A stretch of DNA of 64,000 nucleotides, from positions 124,001-188,000 of the forward strand of contig JACJWV010000004.1 of assembly GCA_020636915.1 (NCBI GenBank), read 5' to 3'. The position numbers and the translations under genes were made by a program. This document shows positions 40,942 through 49,468 of the stretch, piece by piece; position 1 is the stretch's first letter, and each line of letters starts with the position of its first letter. The notes beneath the pieces were generated by a model, which did no database searches, was not told the DNA's origin, and was given only the letters and a program-made list of their open reading frames with translations. This DNA is from Nocardioides sp. GTDB lineage: Bacteria; Actinomycetota; Actinomycetes; Propionibacteriales; Nocardioidaceae.

Positions 40942-43281
40942 GTGCCCGACATCGGTGACGAGCTCGAACAGCTGCGACGCGAGAACGCCCGGCTGCGCAG
41001 ACTGCTCCAGCTGACCGAAGCCGAGGCATCCCCGGCTCGTGGCACACAGGCAGCCTGGTTCGACAAGGCCCCGGGACCCGTCGACGCACAGTCGTCCCCC
41101 AGTACGAAGGTCGAGTTCTATGCCGCGCTCTTCGGTGCGCGCCGCGACGTCTACGCCGTCCGCTGGGAGAGCACGCGCCGGGGAACGTCGGGGTGGATGC
41201 CGGCGGTCGAGGGCGGGTGGAAGAAGGGCAGCGCTGCGGCTACCCGTCGCTACCTCCCCCTGACCCCCGATGTCCTGGCTGCCCACCTGACGGGCGACGT
41301 CCACGTCGGCCTCTACCCGATGCTGCCGGGCGATCGGACCTGCTGGCTCGCCGCCGACTTCGACGGCCAGGCGGCGATGCTCGACGCACTCGCCTACCTC
41401 AAGGCGGCGCGGGCGGTGGGCGCCCCCGCCGCGCTGGAGGTGTCCCGCTCCGGGGTCGGTGCCCACGTGTGGATCTTCTTCACCGACCCCGTTCCCGCGA
41501 CCCTGGCTCGCCAGCTCGGCACGGCCTTGGTCCGAGAGGCGATCGCCCTCCGCGGGCGGATGGACCTGCGGTGCTACGACCGTCTCTTCCCGTCCCAGGA
41601 CGTGCTTCCGGGCAGTGGGCCGGGAAACCTGATCGCGGCGCCCCTGCATGGCAGGTCGCGGCGGGTCGGGACCACGGTGTTCCTCGACGTGGCGACCCTC
41701 GAGCCCTTCGCGGACCAGTGGGACTACCTGTCGACCGTTGAGCGCCTGACACCTCGGCAGGTCTCCACACTCGCCTCCACGTTCCGCGAGCCCGCGGTCG
41801 GAGCCCGCGTGGACCGAGCGCGACCCGCGCGGTCCACCCGCACCCAGCCCGCCCCGGCCCCGGTCGTGCACCTCACCCTCGACGGTGGCGTCCGGATCCC
41901 CGGAGCCGAGCTGAGTCCGTCGCTGTACGCGACGTTGAAGCACGCCGCGTCGACCTACAACCCCGACTTCTATGACCGACAGCGCCGCCGCCAGTCCACC
42001 TGGAACGTGCCCCGGATCATCACCTCCTACGACGAGACGCTCGACGACCACCTGGTCCTGCCGCGCGGGCTGCTGGACACCGTGACGAAGCTCGTCGGTG
42101 AGGCCGGCAGCACCATCGACACCGACGATCGTCGCGCCGACGGCAGCCTCCAGGGCCTCACGTTCAACGCCGATCTCACGGCTCCCCAGCGATCCGCCGT
42201 CGACGACGTGCTGCCCCACGACCTGGGCCTCATCGTCGCTCCGCCAGGATCGGGGAAGACGGTGATGGCGTGCGCGGTCATCGCCGCACGCCGGACCTCG
42301 ACACTCGTGCTTGTCGACCGCAAGACACTCGCCGACCAGTGGCGGCGGCAGCTCCGCGACCTGCTTGGGGTCAAGCCCGGTCAGCTCGGCGGTGGGCGGT
42401 CCAAGCTCACCGGCGCCGTCGACGTCGCCACGTTGCAGACGCTCGCTCGACGGTCCGACCTGGGGGAGGTGCTGGGCGCATACGGCCTGGTCGTGGTCGA
42501 CGAGTGCCACCACGTCCCCGCCGCCGCCTTCGAGGCCGCGGTCCGGAACCTCCCCGCCCGCTCATGGCTGGGGCTGACGGCGACGCCGTACCGACGTGAC
42601 GGCCTGGACGACCTGATCGGCTTCCAGCTCGGCCCGGTCCGACACACCTTCGCCGCCCCGGATCCGGAGACGCTCGAAGGGGCGGGGTCCGACGCGCCCC
42701 GGCCCGTCCTGGTGGTCCACCAGACCCGGTTCCGTCTGGAGCAGGAGGTCGACCTGTCCCGTCCAGGCGCGATCGCCGGCATCCACCGCGCGCTGGCCGC
42801 CGACGGGCCACGCAACCAGCAGATCGTCGACGACGCCCTGGAGGCTCACGGACGTGGCCGTCACTGCCTGGTGCTGACCCAGCGCACGGCCCACGTCGAC
42901 GACCTCGCGAGCCGGCTCTCCGATCGAGGGCTCGACCCGGTCGTGCTCAAGGGTGGGATGGGCGCACGCGCGCGGGCCGCCGCCAACGAGCGACTGGTGC
43001 CCGACGCCGGCGCGTCGCCGTTGCTCGTCGTCGCCACCGGGCACTTCGTCGGCGAGGGCTTCGACTGCCCTGCGCTCGACACCCTCTTCCTCGCGGGACC
43101 GGTGTCGTTCCGAGGTCGGCTCGTGCAGTATGCGGGTCGGATCATGCGTGCCTATCCCGGCAAGGAGACGGCAGAAGTCCACGACTACCACGACGTCGAG
43201 GTCGCGGTGCTCGCAGCCGCGCTCGCGAAGCGGGCACCCGGCTACACGAGCCTGGGCTTCCGCGATCCCCGATCCGTCTGA
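40942..43281 (+). CDS. Archaeo-eukaryotic primase-SF2 helicase fusion (TOTE-type)
   Basis: A 779-residue fusion. A short N-terminal coiled coil (DELEQLRRENARLRRLLQL) precedes an archaeo-eukaryotic primase domain at about residues 55-300: the metal-binding AADFDG with D139 and D141, the SGVGAHVWIFF His motif at 170-180, and FPSQDVLPGSGPGNLIAAPLHG. An SF2 helicase follows: APPGSGKTVMA near 434, DECHH near 520, LTATPYRRDG, and GRIMRAYPGK. This order is that of TOTE conflict-system proteins, which normally also carry a nuclease; none is fused here, but an HNH nuclease gene is immediately upstream. It probably acts in defence against, or transposition and repair of, foreign DNA. Confidence 0.88.
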   Translation: MPDIGDELEQLRRENARLRRLLQLTEAEASPARGTQAAWFDKAPGPVDAQSSPSTKVEFYAALFGARRDVYAVRWESTRRGTSGWMPAVEGGWKKGSAAATRRYLPLTPDVLAAHLTGDVHVGLYPMLPGDRTCWLAADFDGQAAMLDALAYLKAARAVGAPAALEVSRSGVGAHVWIFFTDPVPATLARQLGTALVREAIALRGRMDLRCYDRLFPSQDVLPGSGPGNLIAAPLHGRSRRVGTTVFLDVATLEPFADQWDYLSTVERLTPRQVSTLASTFREPAVGARVDRARPARSTRTQPAPAPVVHLTLDGGVRIPGAELSPSLYATLKHAASTYNPDFYDRQRRRQSTWNVPRIITSYDETLDDHLVLPRGLLDTVTKLVGEAGSTIDTDDRRADGSLQGLTFNADLTAPQRSAVDDVLPHDLGLIVAPPGSGKTVMACAVIAARRTSTLVLVDRKTLADQWRRQLRDLLGVKPGQLGGGRSKLTGAVDVATLQTLARRSDLGEVLGAYGLVVVDECHHVPAAAFEAAVRNLPARSWLGLTATPYRRDGLDDLIGFQLGPVRHTFAAPDPETLEGAGSDAPRPVLVVHQTRFRLEQEVDLSRPGAIAGIHRALAADGPRNQQIVDDALEAHGRGRHCLVLTQRTAHVDDLASRLSDRGLDPVVLKGGMGARARAAANERLVPDAGASPLLVVATGHFVGEGFDCPALDTLFLAGPVSFRGRLVQYAGRIMRAYPGKETAEVHDYHDVEVAVLAAALAKRAPGYTSLGFRDPRSV

Positions 43282-43298
43282 GCGTCAGGGCGGCGACC

Positions 43299-44468
43299 TC
43301 AGGACGGCGCAACCTGCTCCTGGTCGGCAGCCCGGCGCGCCAGGTTGTCGGCGACCTCCCGCTCCCAGTTCGCGCGCGAGTACGATGTGTCGACCTCGTA
43401 CTCGAAGCGCGCAGTCATCTCCGGGGCGATGTCCGCGACGTCGACGTAGAACTGCTCGTACCACCGCCGCAGCTGGTAGACCGGACCGTCCTCCTCGCAG
43501 AGCAGCGGGTTCTGGATCGGTGTCTTGTTGCGCCAGATCCACACGTCCTGCATGAACCCCTCGGCGAACATCGCGGTGAACTTCTGCGCGACCACGTTCG
43601 AGGTGGCGTCGTCGAGGCCGGCGATCTTCTTGACCATCAGTCCGAACTGCAGCCGGAAGTCGGTCTGCGTCACCGGGTAGTGGCAGTTGACGAGGATGAC
43701 CTCGATCTCCAGGCCCCGGTAGGTCGTGGTGAGCGGGTTGATCATGTACGACGGCCCGTAGTAGGCCGCCTCCGACTGCAGCAGGCTCTCCTCGGCCGGC
43801 GAGGCGGTCTTCGTCATGTCCGGTCGGCTGCGGGAGTTCATGTACTGCGCGGCGACGTGGTCCTCGAAGACGTTGCGGAAGTACGTCGGGAACCCACCGT
43901 GGATGTAGAAGAAGTGGGCCATGTCGACGATGTTGTCGATGATCTCGCGGCAGTTGGACCCGGGGATGTCGATGACCTCCCACGTCATGTCGCTCCACTC
44001 CCCGCTGTCCATCTCCACGAGCTCGGGGATCATCTGCAGCTCGATCGGGGGGTTGAGCTCGGGATCGTGCCAGACGAAGAGCTGGTGGTTGCGCTCCATC
44101 GCGTGCCAGGTCCGGGTCTGCGCGCGCAGCGGGACCCGCTTCGCGTAGGGGATCTGCTTGCAGCGGCCGTCGCCACCCCACCGCCAGTCGTGGAACGGGC
44201 AGGCGACCTCGTCGCCCTTGATGCTGCCCTGGCCGAGGTCGCCGCCGAGGTGGCGGCAGTAGCCGTCGATGACCTGCAGCCGGCCCGCGCTGTCGGCCCA
44301 GACGACGAGCTTGGTCCCGAAGGCCTCGACCGTGTGCGGCCGGCCGTCGCGGAAGCCGTCGGCCATGCCGAGGCAGTGCCAGCCGCGGGCGAAGCGCGTC
44401 GGCGGCGTACCGGGATCGATCAGGCGCGAGCTCGTGCGGTCGGCCGGCTTGTTCGGTGCGGTGGTCAT
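43299..44468 (-). CDS. kshA: 3-ketosteroid 9-alpha-hydroxylase oxygenase (Rieske)
   Basis: A 389-residue Rieske oxygenase that hydroxylates C9 of androstenedione-type steroids, opening ring B with help from KstD. The Rieske cluster C71-x-H73 ... C90-x2-H93 and the catalytic iron ligands in DNIVDMAHFFYIH (H185, H190) are intact. The start region WHCLGMADGFRDG and YGPSYMINPLTTTYRG are KshA-like. It is last in the hsaA-hsaC-kshA unit. The reductase KshB is not in the window. Confidence 0.92.
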   Translation of the reverse strand: MTTAPNKPADRTSSRLIDPGTPPTRFARGWHCLGMADGFRDGRPHTVEAFGTKLVVWADSAGRLQVIDGYCRHLGGDLGQGSIKGDEVACPFHDWRWGGDGRCKQIPYAKRVPLRAQTRTWHAMERNHQLFVWHDPELNPPIELQMIPELVEMDSGEWSDMTWEVIDIPGSNCREIIDNIVDMAHFFYIHGGFPTYFRNVFEDHVAAQYMNSRSRPDMTKTASPAEESLLQSEAAYYGPSYMINPLTTTYRGLEIEVILVNCHYPVTQTDFRLQFGLMVKKIAGLDDATSNVVAQKFTAMFAEGFMQDVWIWRNKTPIQNPLLCEEDGPVYQLRRWYEQFYVDVADIAPEMTARFEYEVDTSYSRANWEREVADNLARRAADQEQVAPS

Positions 44469-44496
44469 GGTGCAGCTCCTCGGTCGTCAGCCAGAA

Positions 44497-44532
44497 GTCC
44501 TGTCAGCCTGCGAAGTCCTGTCAGCCTGCGAA
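44497..44532. repeat. 18-bp perfect tandem duplication over the 3' end of hsaC
   Basis: GTCCTGTCAGCCTGCGAA occurs twice head to tail. The copy at 44515-44532 contains the hsaC stop and last codons; the other is its duplicate in the gap before kshA. It is a recent-looking slippage event that leaves both proteins intact. Confidence 0.85.
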
Positions 44533-45417
44533 GTCGTGGCCCCATGCCGAGACGGCGGTGGACTCCCGCGCGGTCCACGTGTCGTCGTCGACCTGGAGCC
44601 CGCCCCAGCCGTACTCGACGTCGAACCCGGCCGGTGAGCGGACGTAGAACGAGACCATGTCGTCGTTCATGTGGCGCCCGAGCGTCGCGCTGAGGTGCGC
44701 GCCGCGGCGCCGCACCCGCTCGAGCGCACGACCCACGTCGTCGAGGCGGTCGACCTCGAGCATGATGTGGACGCACCCGGAGGGCGCCGGGATCGGAGCC
44801 AGCGCCAGGCTGTGGTGCCGCGGGTTGCAGCCGAGGAAGCGCAGCCAGACGGTGGACCCCGCCGGCTGCCCCACCAGCTCGCCGTCGAGGCGCATCGAGT
44901 CACGCACCCGGAACCCGAGCACGTCACGGTAGAACGCCAGGCCCGCCGTGTCGTCGGCGACCGGGACGACGAGGTGCCCGAGCCCCTGCTCACCGGTCAC
45001 GAACCTGTTGCCGTACGGCGTCAGCGCCGGTGTGCGCTCGTAGGTGGCTCCGCAGAAGAGCTCGAGCACGTTGCCGAACGGGTCGCTGAACCGGACCATC
45101 TCCTGCACCCGCCGCTCGGCGAGCTCGGCCTCGGTGCCCGTGGTCAGCTCGACGCCGTGGTGCTTCAGCCGGTCGACCGCCTCGGCCAGCGCGGCCGGTC
45201 CGGAGAGCTCCCAGCCCGCGCACGCCAGCCCGTCCCGGTCGGAGGGCTGCACGACGATGCGTGCGGAGAGCTCGTCGAGGCGGAAGTAGAGGTTCTCCTC
45301 GCCGGTCCCCCGCGGCGGCCGCCCGGGTGCCAGGCCGAGCACCTGGGCACCGAAGGTGCGCCACGCGTCGAGGTCGGTGCTGTCGATGCGCAGGTAGCCC
45401 AGCGAGGCGATCCGCAT
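44521..45417 (-). CDS. hsaC: Extradiol dioxygenase of steroid ring A (3,4-DHSA dioxygenase)
   Basis: A 298-residue type I extradiol dioxygenase of two glyoxalase-like halves that cleaves the catecholic ring A of 3,4-DHSA in steroid degradation. Iron ligands are expected at the His in GLGHLVVPV, the His in GCVHIMLEVD, and the Glu in FDVEYGWGG, all present. The start overlaps the hsaA stop by one base (TGATG), showing tight coupling. Confidence 0.92.
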   Translation of the reverse strand: MRIASLGYLRIDSTDLDAWRTFGAQVLGLAPGRPPRGTGEENLYFRLDELSARIVVQPSDRDGLACAGWELSGPAALAEAVDRLKHHGVELTTGTEAELAERRVQEMVRFSDPFGNVLELFCGATYERTPALTPYGNRFVTGEQGLGHLVVPVADDTAGLAFYRDVLGFRVRDSMRLDGELVGQPAGSTVWLRFLGCNPRHHSLALAPIPAPSGCVHIMLEVDRLDDVGRALERVRRRGAHLSATLGRHMNDDMVSFYVRSPAGFDVEYGWGGLQVDDDTWTARESTAVSAWGHDFAG

Positions 45418-46589
45418 CAGTACATCCCCGGTGCGATCTTCTGGCCGACCTCGAGCGCGCCGTACATCCGCAGTGCCCGCTCGGGATCGTTCGCGGCGTG
45501 CACCCGGCCGGCGTGCGCGTCGCGCCACGCACGCTGCAGGTGGCCCGAGCGGTCCAGCGCCCGCGCCCCCGCGTTGTCGAACAGCAGGTCGACGGCCTCG
45601 ATGGCCCGCTCGGTCCCGACCACCTGGTCGCGACGGACCTTCAGCCGCAGCGCGAGGGGGATGCGCTCTCCCCGGGCGACGTGTGCCTGGAGCTCGCGCA
45701 GGTTCTGGGTGAGCAACGCCCACGCGGCGTCGACCTCGGAGGCGGCCCGCGCGATCCGCACGTTCGAGAACGGGTCCTCCGCGGCCCGCTCGCCGACGTA
45801 CGCCGCGCGCACCCGCTCACGTTGGACCTCGACGTGCTCAGCGTACGCCCCGTAGGCCATCCCGATGATCGGCGTGGTGATCGCCGAGGTGAACAGCGAG
45901 TGGAACGGCAGCCGGTAGAGATCCCCGTCGTTGACCGCCTGCCCGGGCCCCTCGCACCGCCCGGTCTCCGCCATCGACAGCGTGTGGTCGGCCGGGACGA
46001 AGGCACCACCGACGACGACGTCGTGCGAGCCGGTCCCGGCCAGCCCGACGGTGTCCCACGTGTGCTCGATGACGTAGTCGTCCGACGGCAGCAGGAAGGT
46101 CCGGAAGTCGACCATCTGGCCTCGTTCGTCGGTGACCAGGGCGCCGAGGAGGACCCACTGCGCGTGGTCGCAGCCGGACGAGAAGGACCACCGCCCCCTG
46201 ACCTCGTAACCGCCGTCGACGGCGACGGCCTTGCCGGTCGGGGCGTACGACGACGAGAGCAGCGTGCCGGTGTCGCTCCCCCAGACCGCCTCCTGGGCGG
46301 CCTCGGGGAAGAGCGCCACCTGCCAGGCGTGGACGGCGAGCACCGATGCGATCCACCCGGTCGAGGCGTCGGCCGACGCGATCAGCCGCACGGCCTCGTA
46401 GAAGTCGAGCGGGTCGCCCTCCAGCCCGTCGTACCGCCGTGGCTGCAGCATCCGGAAGAAGCCGGTCGCGTCGAGCTCCTTGACCGACTCCACGGGCACG
46501 CACCGCTCGCGCTCCCCTTCGGCCGCGCGGTCGCGGAAGGACGGCAGCAGGTCGCGGACGTGGTCCAGGACGGTGGCGGTCGCCGGCAT
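45417..46589 (-). CDS. hsaA: 3-HSA hydroxylase, flavin-dependent monooxygenase
   Basis: A 390-residue acyl-CoA-dehydrogenase-fold monooxygenase that hydroxylates 3-HSA to the catechol used by HsaC, using reduced flavin from a partner reductase (HsaB, not in the window). VKELDATGFFRMLQPRRYDGLEGDP, ADASTGWIASVLAVHAWQVALFPE and GRWSFSSGCDHAQWVLLGA are typical. It is the first gene of the unit, 31 bp downstream of a KstR palindrome. Confidence 0.92.
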   Translation of the reverse strand: MPATATVLDHVRDLLPSFRDRAAEGERERCVPVESVKELDATGFFRMLQPRRYDGLEGDPLDFYEAVRLIASADASTGWIASVLAVHAWQVALFPEAAQEAVWGSDTGTLLSSSYAPTGKAVAVDGGYEVRGRWSFSSGCDHAQWVLLGALVTDERGQMVDFRTFLLPSDDYVIEHTWDTVGLAGTGSHDVVVGGAFVPADHTLSMAETGRCEGPGQAVNDGDLYRLPFHSLFTSAITTPIIGMAYGAYAEHVEVQRERVRAAYVGERAAEDPFSNVRIARAASEVDAAWALLTQNLRELQAHVARGERIPLALRLKVRRDQVVGTERAIEAVDLLFDNAGARALDRSGHLQRAWRDAHAGRVHAANDPERALRMYGALEVGQKIAPGMY

Positions 46590-46620
46590 CGGGTCCTCCT
46601 CGCAGCGGGTGCCTGCGAGG

Positions 46621-46636
46621 CTAGAACGTGTTCTAG
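46621..46636. promoter_or_regulatory. KstR operator
   Basis: CTAGAACGTGTTCTAG has perfect 7-bp arms around GT and fits the KstR consensus TNNAACNNGTTNNA. It lies just upstream of hsaA, so the hsaA-hsaC-kshA operon should be repressed by KstR and released by a steroid-derived CoA thioester. Confidence 0.88.
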
Positions 46637-46669
46637 TTGATGCTGGAGGGCCGAAGGTCCCTGCTCGAC

Positions 46670-46691
46670 CGGGACCTGGGGCCGGGTCCCG
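46670..46691 (-). terminator. Hairpin after rocD
   Basis: CGGGACC-TGGGGCCG-GGTCCCG forms a 7-bp stem 10 bp after the rocD stop on the minus strand. It would shield hsaA transcription from rocD read-through. Confidence 0.5.
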
Positions 46692-46700
46692 CGCGAGCGG

Positions 46701-47930
46701 TCAGGAGCGCGGCTGGTGACCGTTCGCCAGACCGGCGACGGCGTCGCGGACCTGACCGAGCCCCCACTCCAGGTCGGAGCGCTCGATGGTCAGCGGAGGC
46801 GAGACCCGGATGGTCGAGCCGTGCGTGTCCTTGACGAGCACGCCCCGCTGGACGAGGACCTCGCAGAGGTCGCGCCCGGTGCCCAGCGCCGGGTCGAGGT
46901 CGAGCCCCGCCCACAACCCCCGGACCCGCAGGCCGACCAGCCCGTCGCCGAGCAGCGGGGCGAGGCCGTCCTGGAGGACGGGCTCGAGGTCCCGCGCCCG
47001 CGCCTGCGGCTCGCCGGTCTCGAGCAGGCGGAGCACCGCGCGTCCCACGGCCACGGCGAGCGGGTTGCCGCCGAAGGTGCTGCCGTGGCTCCCGGGGATG
47101 AGCACACCCAGGACGTCGGCGTCCGCGACGACCGCCGACAGCGGCAGGATGCCGCCGCCCAGCGCCTTCCCGAGGATGTAGATGTCGGGCACGACGTCCT
47201 CGAGGTCGCACGCGAACGTCGCACCGGTGCGGCCCAGGCCGGACTGCACCTCGTCGGCGACCATGAGGATCTCGTGGAGGTTGCAGAGCCGACGGACGTC
47301 GGCCAGGTAGCCGTCGGGAGGCAGGACGACGCCGGCCTCGCCCTGGATCGGCTCGACGAGGACGGCCACCGTCGTGTCGTCGATCGCGGCCTCGAGAGCG
47401 GCCGCGTCGCCGTACGGGACCAGGCGGAAGCCGGGCGTGTAGGGCCCGTAGTGGGTCTTCGCGAGGTGGTCCTCGGAGAAGCTGATGATGCTGATGGTGC
47501 GGCCGTGGAAGTTGCCGCCCATGACGACCACCGACGCGTGCTCGTCGGGCACGCCCTTGACCTCGTAGCCCCACCTCCGGGCGACCTTGAGCGCGGTCTC
47601 CACGGCTTCGGCGCCGGAGTTCATCGGCAGCACCATGTCCTTGCCGGCGAGGGCGGCGAGCTCGGCGCAGAACGGGCCGAGCAGGTCGTGGTGGAAGGCC
47701 CGGCTGGTGAGCGTGAGGCGGTCCAGCTGGGCGTGCGCGGCCGCCACCAGGTCGGGGTGCCGGTGCCCGAAGTTGAGGGCGGAGTAGGCAGCGAGGAAGT
47801 CGAGGTAGCGGTGGCCCTCGTCGTCCCAGACCCAGGCGCCCTCCCCGTGGGACACCGTGACCGGGAGCGGGTGGTAGTTGTGCGCGCCGTGGACGTCCTC
47901 GAGGTCGGCGGGCCCAGCAGTGACAGACAT
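46701..47930 (-). CDS. rocD: Ornithine--oxo-acid aminotransferase
   Basis: A 409-residue class III aminotransferase converting ornithine and 2-oxoglutarate to glutamate semialdehyde and glutamate. Typical blocks are NYHPLPV, NSGAEAVETALKVAR, VADEVQSGLGRTG, the Schiff-base lysine in ILGKALGGG, and GSHGSTFGGNPLA. The NYHPLPVTVSHGEG opening is characteristic of RocD among class III enzymes. It stands between the secreted-protein gene and the steroid genes. Confidence 0.9.
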   Translation of the reverse strand: MSVTAGPADLEDVHGAHNYHPLPVTVSHGEGAWVWDDEGHRYLDFLAAYSALNFGHRHPDLVAAAHAQLDRLTLTSRAFHHDLLGPFCAELAALAGKDMVLPMNSGAEAVETALKVARRWGYEVKGVPDEHASVVVMGGNFHGRTISIISFSEDHLAKTHYGPYTPGFRLVPYGDAAALEAAIDDTTVAVLVEPIQGEAGVVLPPDGYLADVRRLCNLHEILMVADEVQSGLGRTGATFACDLEDVVPDIYILGKALGGGILPLSAVVADADVLGVLIPGSHGSTFGGNPLAVAVGRAVLRLLETGEPQARARDLEPVLQDGLAPLLGDGLVGLRVRGLWAGLDLDPALGTGRDLCEVLVQRGVLVKDTHGSTIRVSPPLTIERSDLEWGLGQVRDAVAGLANGHQPRS

Positions 47931-47955
47931 CGGATCCCCTTCGGCCTTTCCCGAG

Positions 47956-47984
47956 CGCTACGACGGACGCCTCCCAACGTAGCG
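47956..47984 (-). terminator. Hairpin after the secreted-protein gene
   Basis: CGCTACG and CGTAGCG pair around a 15-nt loop, in the 67-bp gap between the end of the secreted-protein gene and the rocD start. Confidence 0.4.
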
Positions 47985-47997
47985 GCTCACCGAGGCC

Positions 47998-49347
47998 TCA
48001 GCGCTCGATCCGGTCGCCCACCTGCACGTCGAGGACCCGCGCCCGCAGGGGCTTGCCCTCCTGGGCCCAGAGCAGCACGACGTCCCCGCCGGGCAGGACC
48101 TGGGACCGGACCCCCTCGAGCACCTCCACACCACCGCCGCGCTGCGCCGTCGTCTCGGCGCGCCACCCCTTCCCCGTCGGCCGGTAGCGCGACCAGATCC
48201 CGTAGTGGTCGGACCATCCCGTGAACATGTCGCCGCGCGCGTCGACCGCGGTGAACACCTCGTAGACCGGGGCGACCGGGTCGGCCACCGTCACGGGCGC
48301 GGTCCAGCTGCCGCCGAAGGCCCGGCGTACGACGTCGACGCGGTCGTCACGCCACAGGTAGCCCACGAGCACGGCCCCACGGGGGCTGAGCGCGACCGAC
48401 CAGTCCGTCACCCGCACGTCGCGTGGGGTGACCGCGACCGGCGGCTGCCACGCTCGCCCCCGGGGCAGCACGGCGACTCGCACGCGGCCACGGTGGAGGA
48501 GCACCACCGTGACATCGCCGCGGGTGCTGACGCCGAGGTCTCCCAGCTCACCGGTGTCGACGCGCGCGGCGGGGCTCCAGGTGCCGGCTGCGGACCGGGA
48601 GCGCACCACCACACCGGTCGGTCCGGTGACCGGCGACCGGTCGTAGGCGACCCACGCGGTGCCGTTGCGCGCGACGGCGACCTGCGCACCGGTGGACTCG
48701 CCGCCGACCGTCGACGACACGGTCTCGACCGGTCCCCAGCGGCCGTGCGGTGCTCGGCGCACGGCCTGGATGCGGGACGGGACGCCGCGGTCCGGGCCGC
48801 CCCACTCCCAGGTCACCACGGCCGCGCCGGCCGCCGTCACCGCCACGTCGAGACCGGCCGCTCCGTAGCTGGTCCAGCCGTCGGGATAGCCCGGCGCCTT
48901 CCGGTCCCGGGACACGTGCACCGGGCGGGTCCACGGCCTGCCGGCCGGCTTGCGGGCTACCCAGACGCCCGTCGTGAACCCGTTCCGCTCCCGGCACCAG
49001 GCGACGGTGAGGTTCCCCAGGGGGTCCGCCGCGACCACGGGGGCGAACCCCTCCCCCAGCGTCGCCGGCGGCGACCACCGGCCCGTCGGCGTGCGCCGCG
49101 CGACCTTGACCGGCTCGGGCCAGCCGCGCTGCGATCCCCAGGCGACCGTGGCCGAGCCGTCCGGGCCGGCGGCCACGGACTCGCCACGTGGCGCACCCTC
49201 GAAGCGGTGGACCGGTCCCCAGGTGTCCACGGCCTCGACGCGAGCGACGCTCGGCCGGGCGGCCTGGACGGACAGGCTCACGGACAGGCTCGCGGACAGG
49301 CTCACGGACAGCGCCACCACGAGCAGCGCCCCGGCTCGAACGGACAT
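47998..49347 (-). CDS. Secreted repeat protein, probable beta-propeller
   Basis: A 449-residue protein with a signal peptide (SVRAGALLVVALSVSLSASLSVSLSVQA) and six to seven diverged repeats of about 55 residues, each with an aromatic/Gly block such as GPDGSATVAWGS, DPLGNLTVAWC, TAAGAAVVTWEW, ARNGTAWVAYDR and SPRGAVLVGYLW. This spacing suggests a beta-propeller. No enzymatic motif is visible. The signal peptide hydrophobic core is built on 12-bp tandem repeats. Confidence 0.68.
   Translation of the reverse strand: MSVRAGALLVVALSVSLSASLSVSLSVQAARPSVARVEAVDTWGPVHRFEGAPRGESVAAGPDGSATVAWGSQRGWPEPVKVARRTPTGRWSPPATLGEGFAPVVAADPLGNLTVAWCRERNGFTTGVWVARKPAGRPWTRPVHVSRDRKAPGYPDGWTSYGAAGLDVAVTAAGAAVVTWEWGGPDRGVPSRIQAVRRAPHGRWGPVETVSSTVGGESTGAQVAVARNGTAWVAYDRSPVTGPTGVVVRSRSAAGTWSPAARVDTGELGDLGVSTRGDVTVVLLHRGRVRVAVLPRGRAWQPPVAVTPRDVRVTDWSVALSPRGAVLVGYLWRDDRVDVVRRAFGGSWTAPVTVADPVAPVYEVFTAVDARGDMFTGWSDHYGIWSRYRPTGKGWRAETTAQRGGGVEVLEGVRSQVLPGGDVVLLWAQEGKPLRARVLDVQVGDRIER
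49270..49317. repeat. 12-bp tandem repeat in the signal peptide code
   Basis: Three copies of GGACAGGCTCRC plus a degenerate fourth encode repeated Leu-Ser-x-Ser in the hydrophobic core of the export signal. Length changes would keep the frame. Confidence 0.8.
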
Positions 49348-49468
49348 CCCGGACCTCCCGATCGACGGCGACTCGCTGGTCGCCACCTCCCACGGTCGTC
49401 CGAGGACACGGCTCTCGGCAGTGCTGATCGGCCGAGGTCACGCGGGCACTTCGTCCTCGGCGCCCGGG

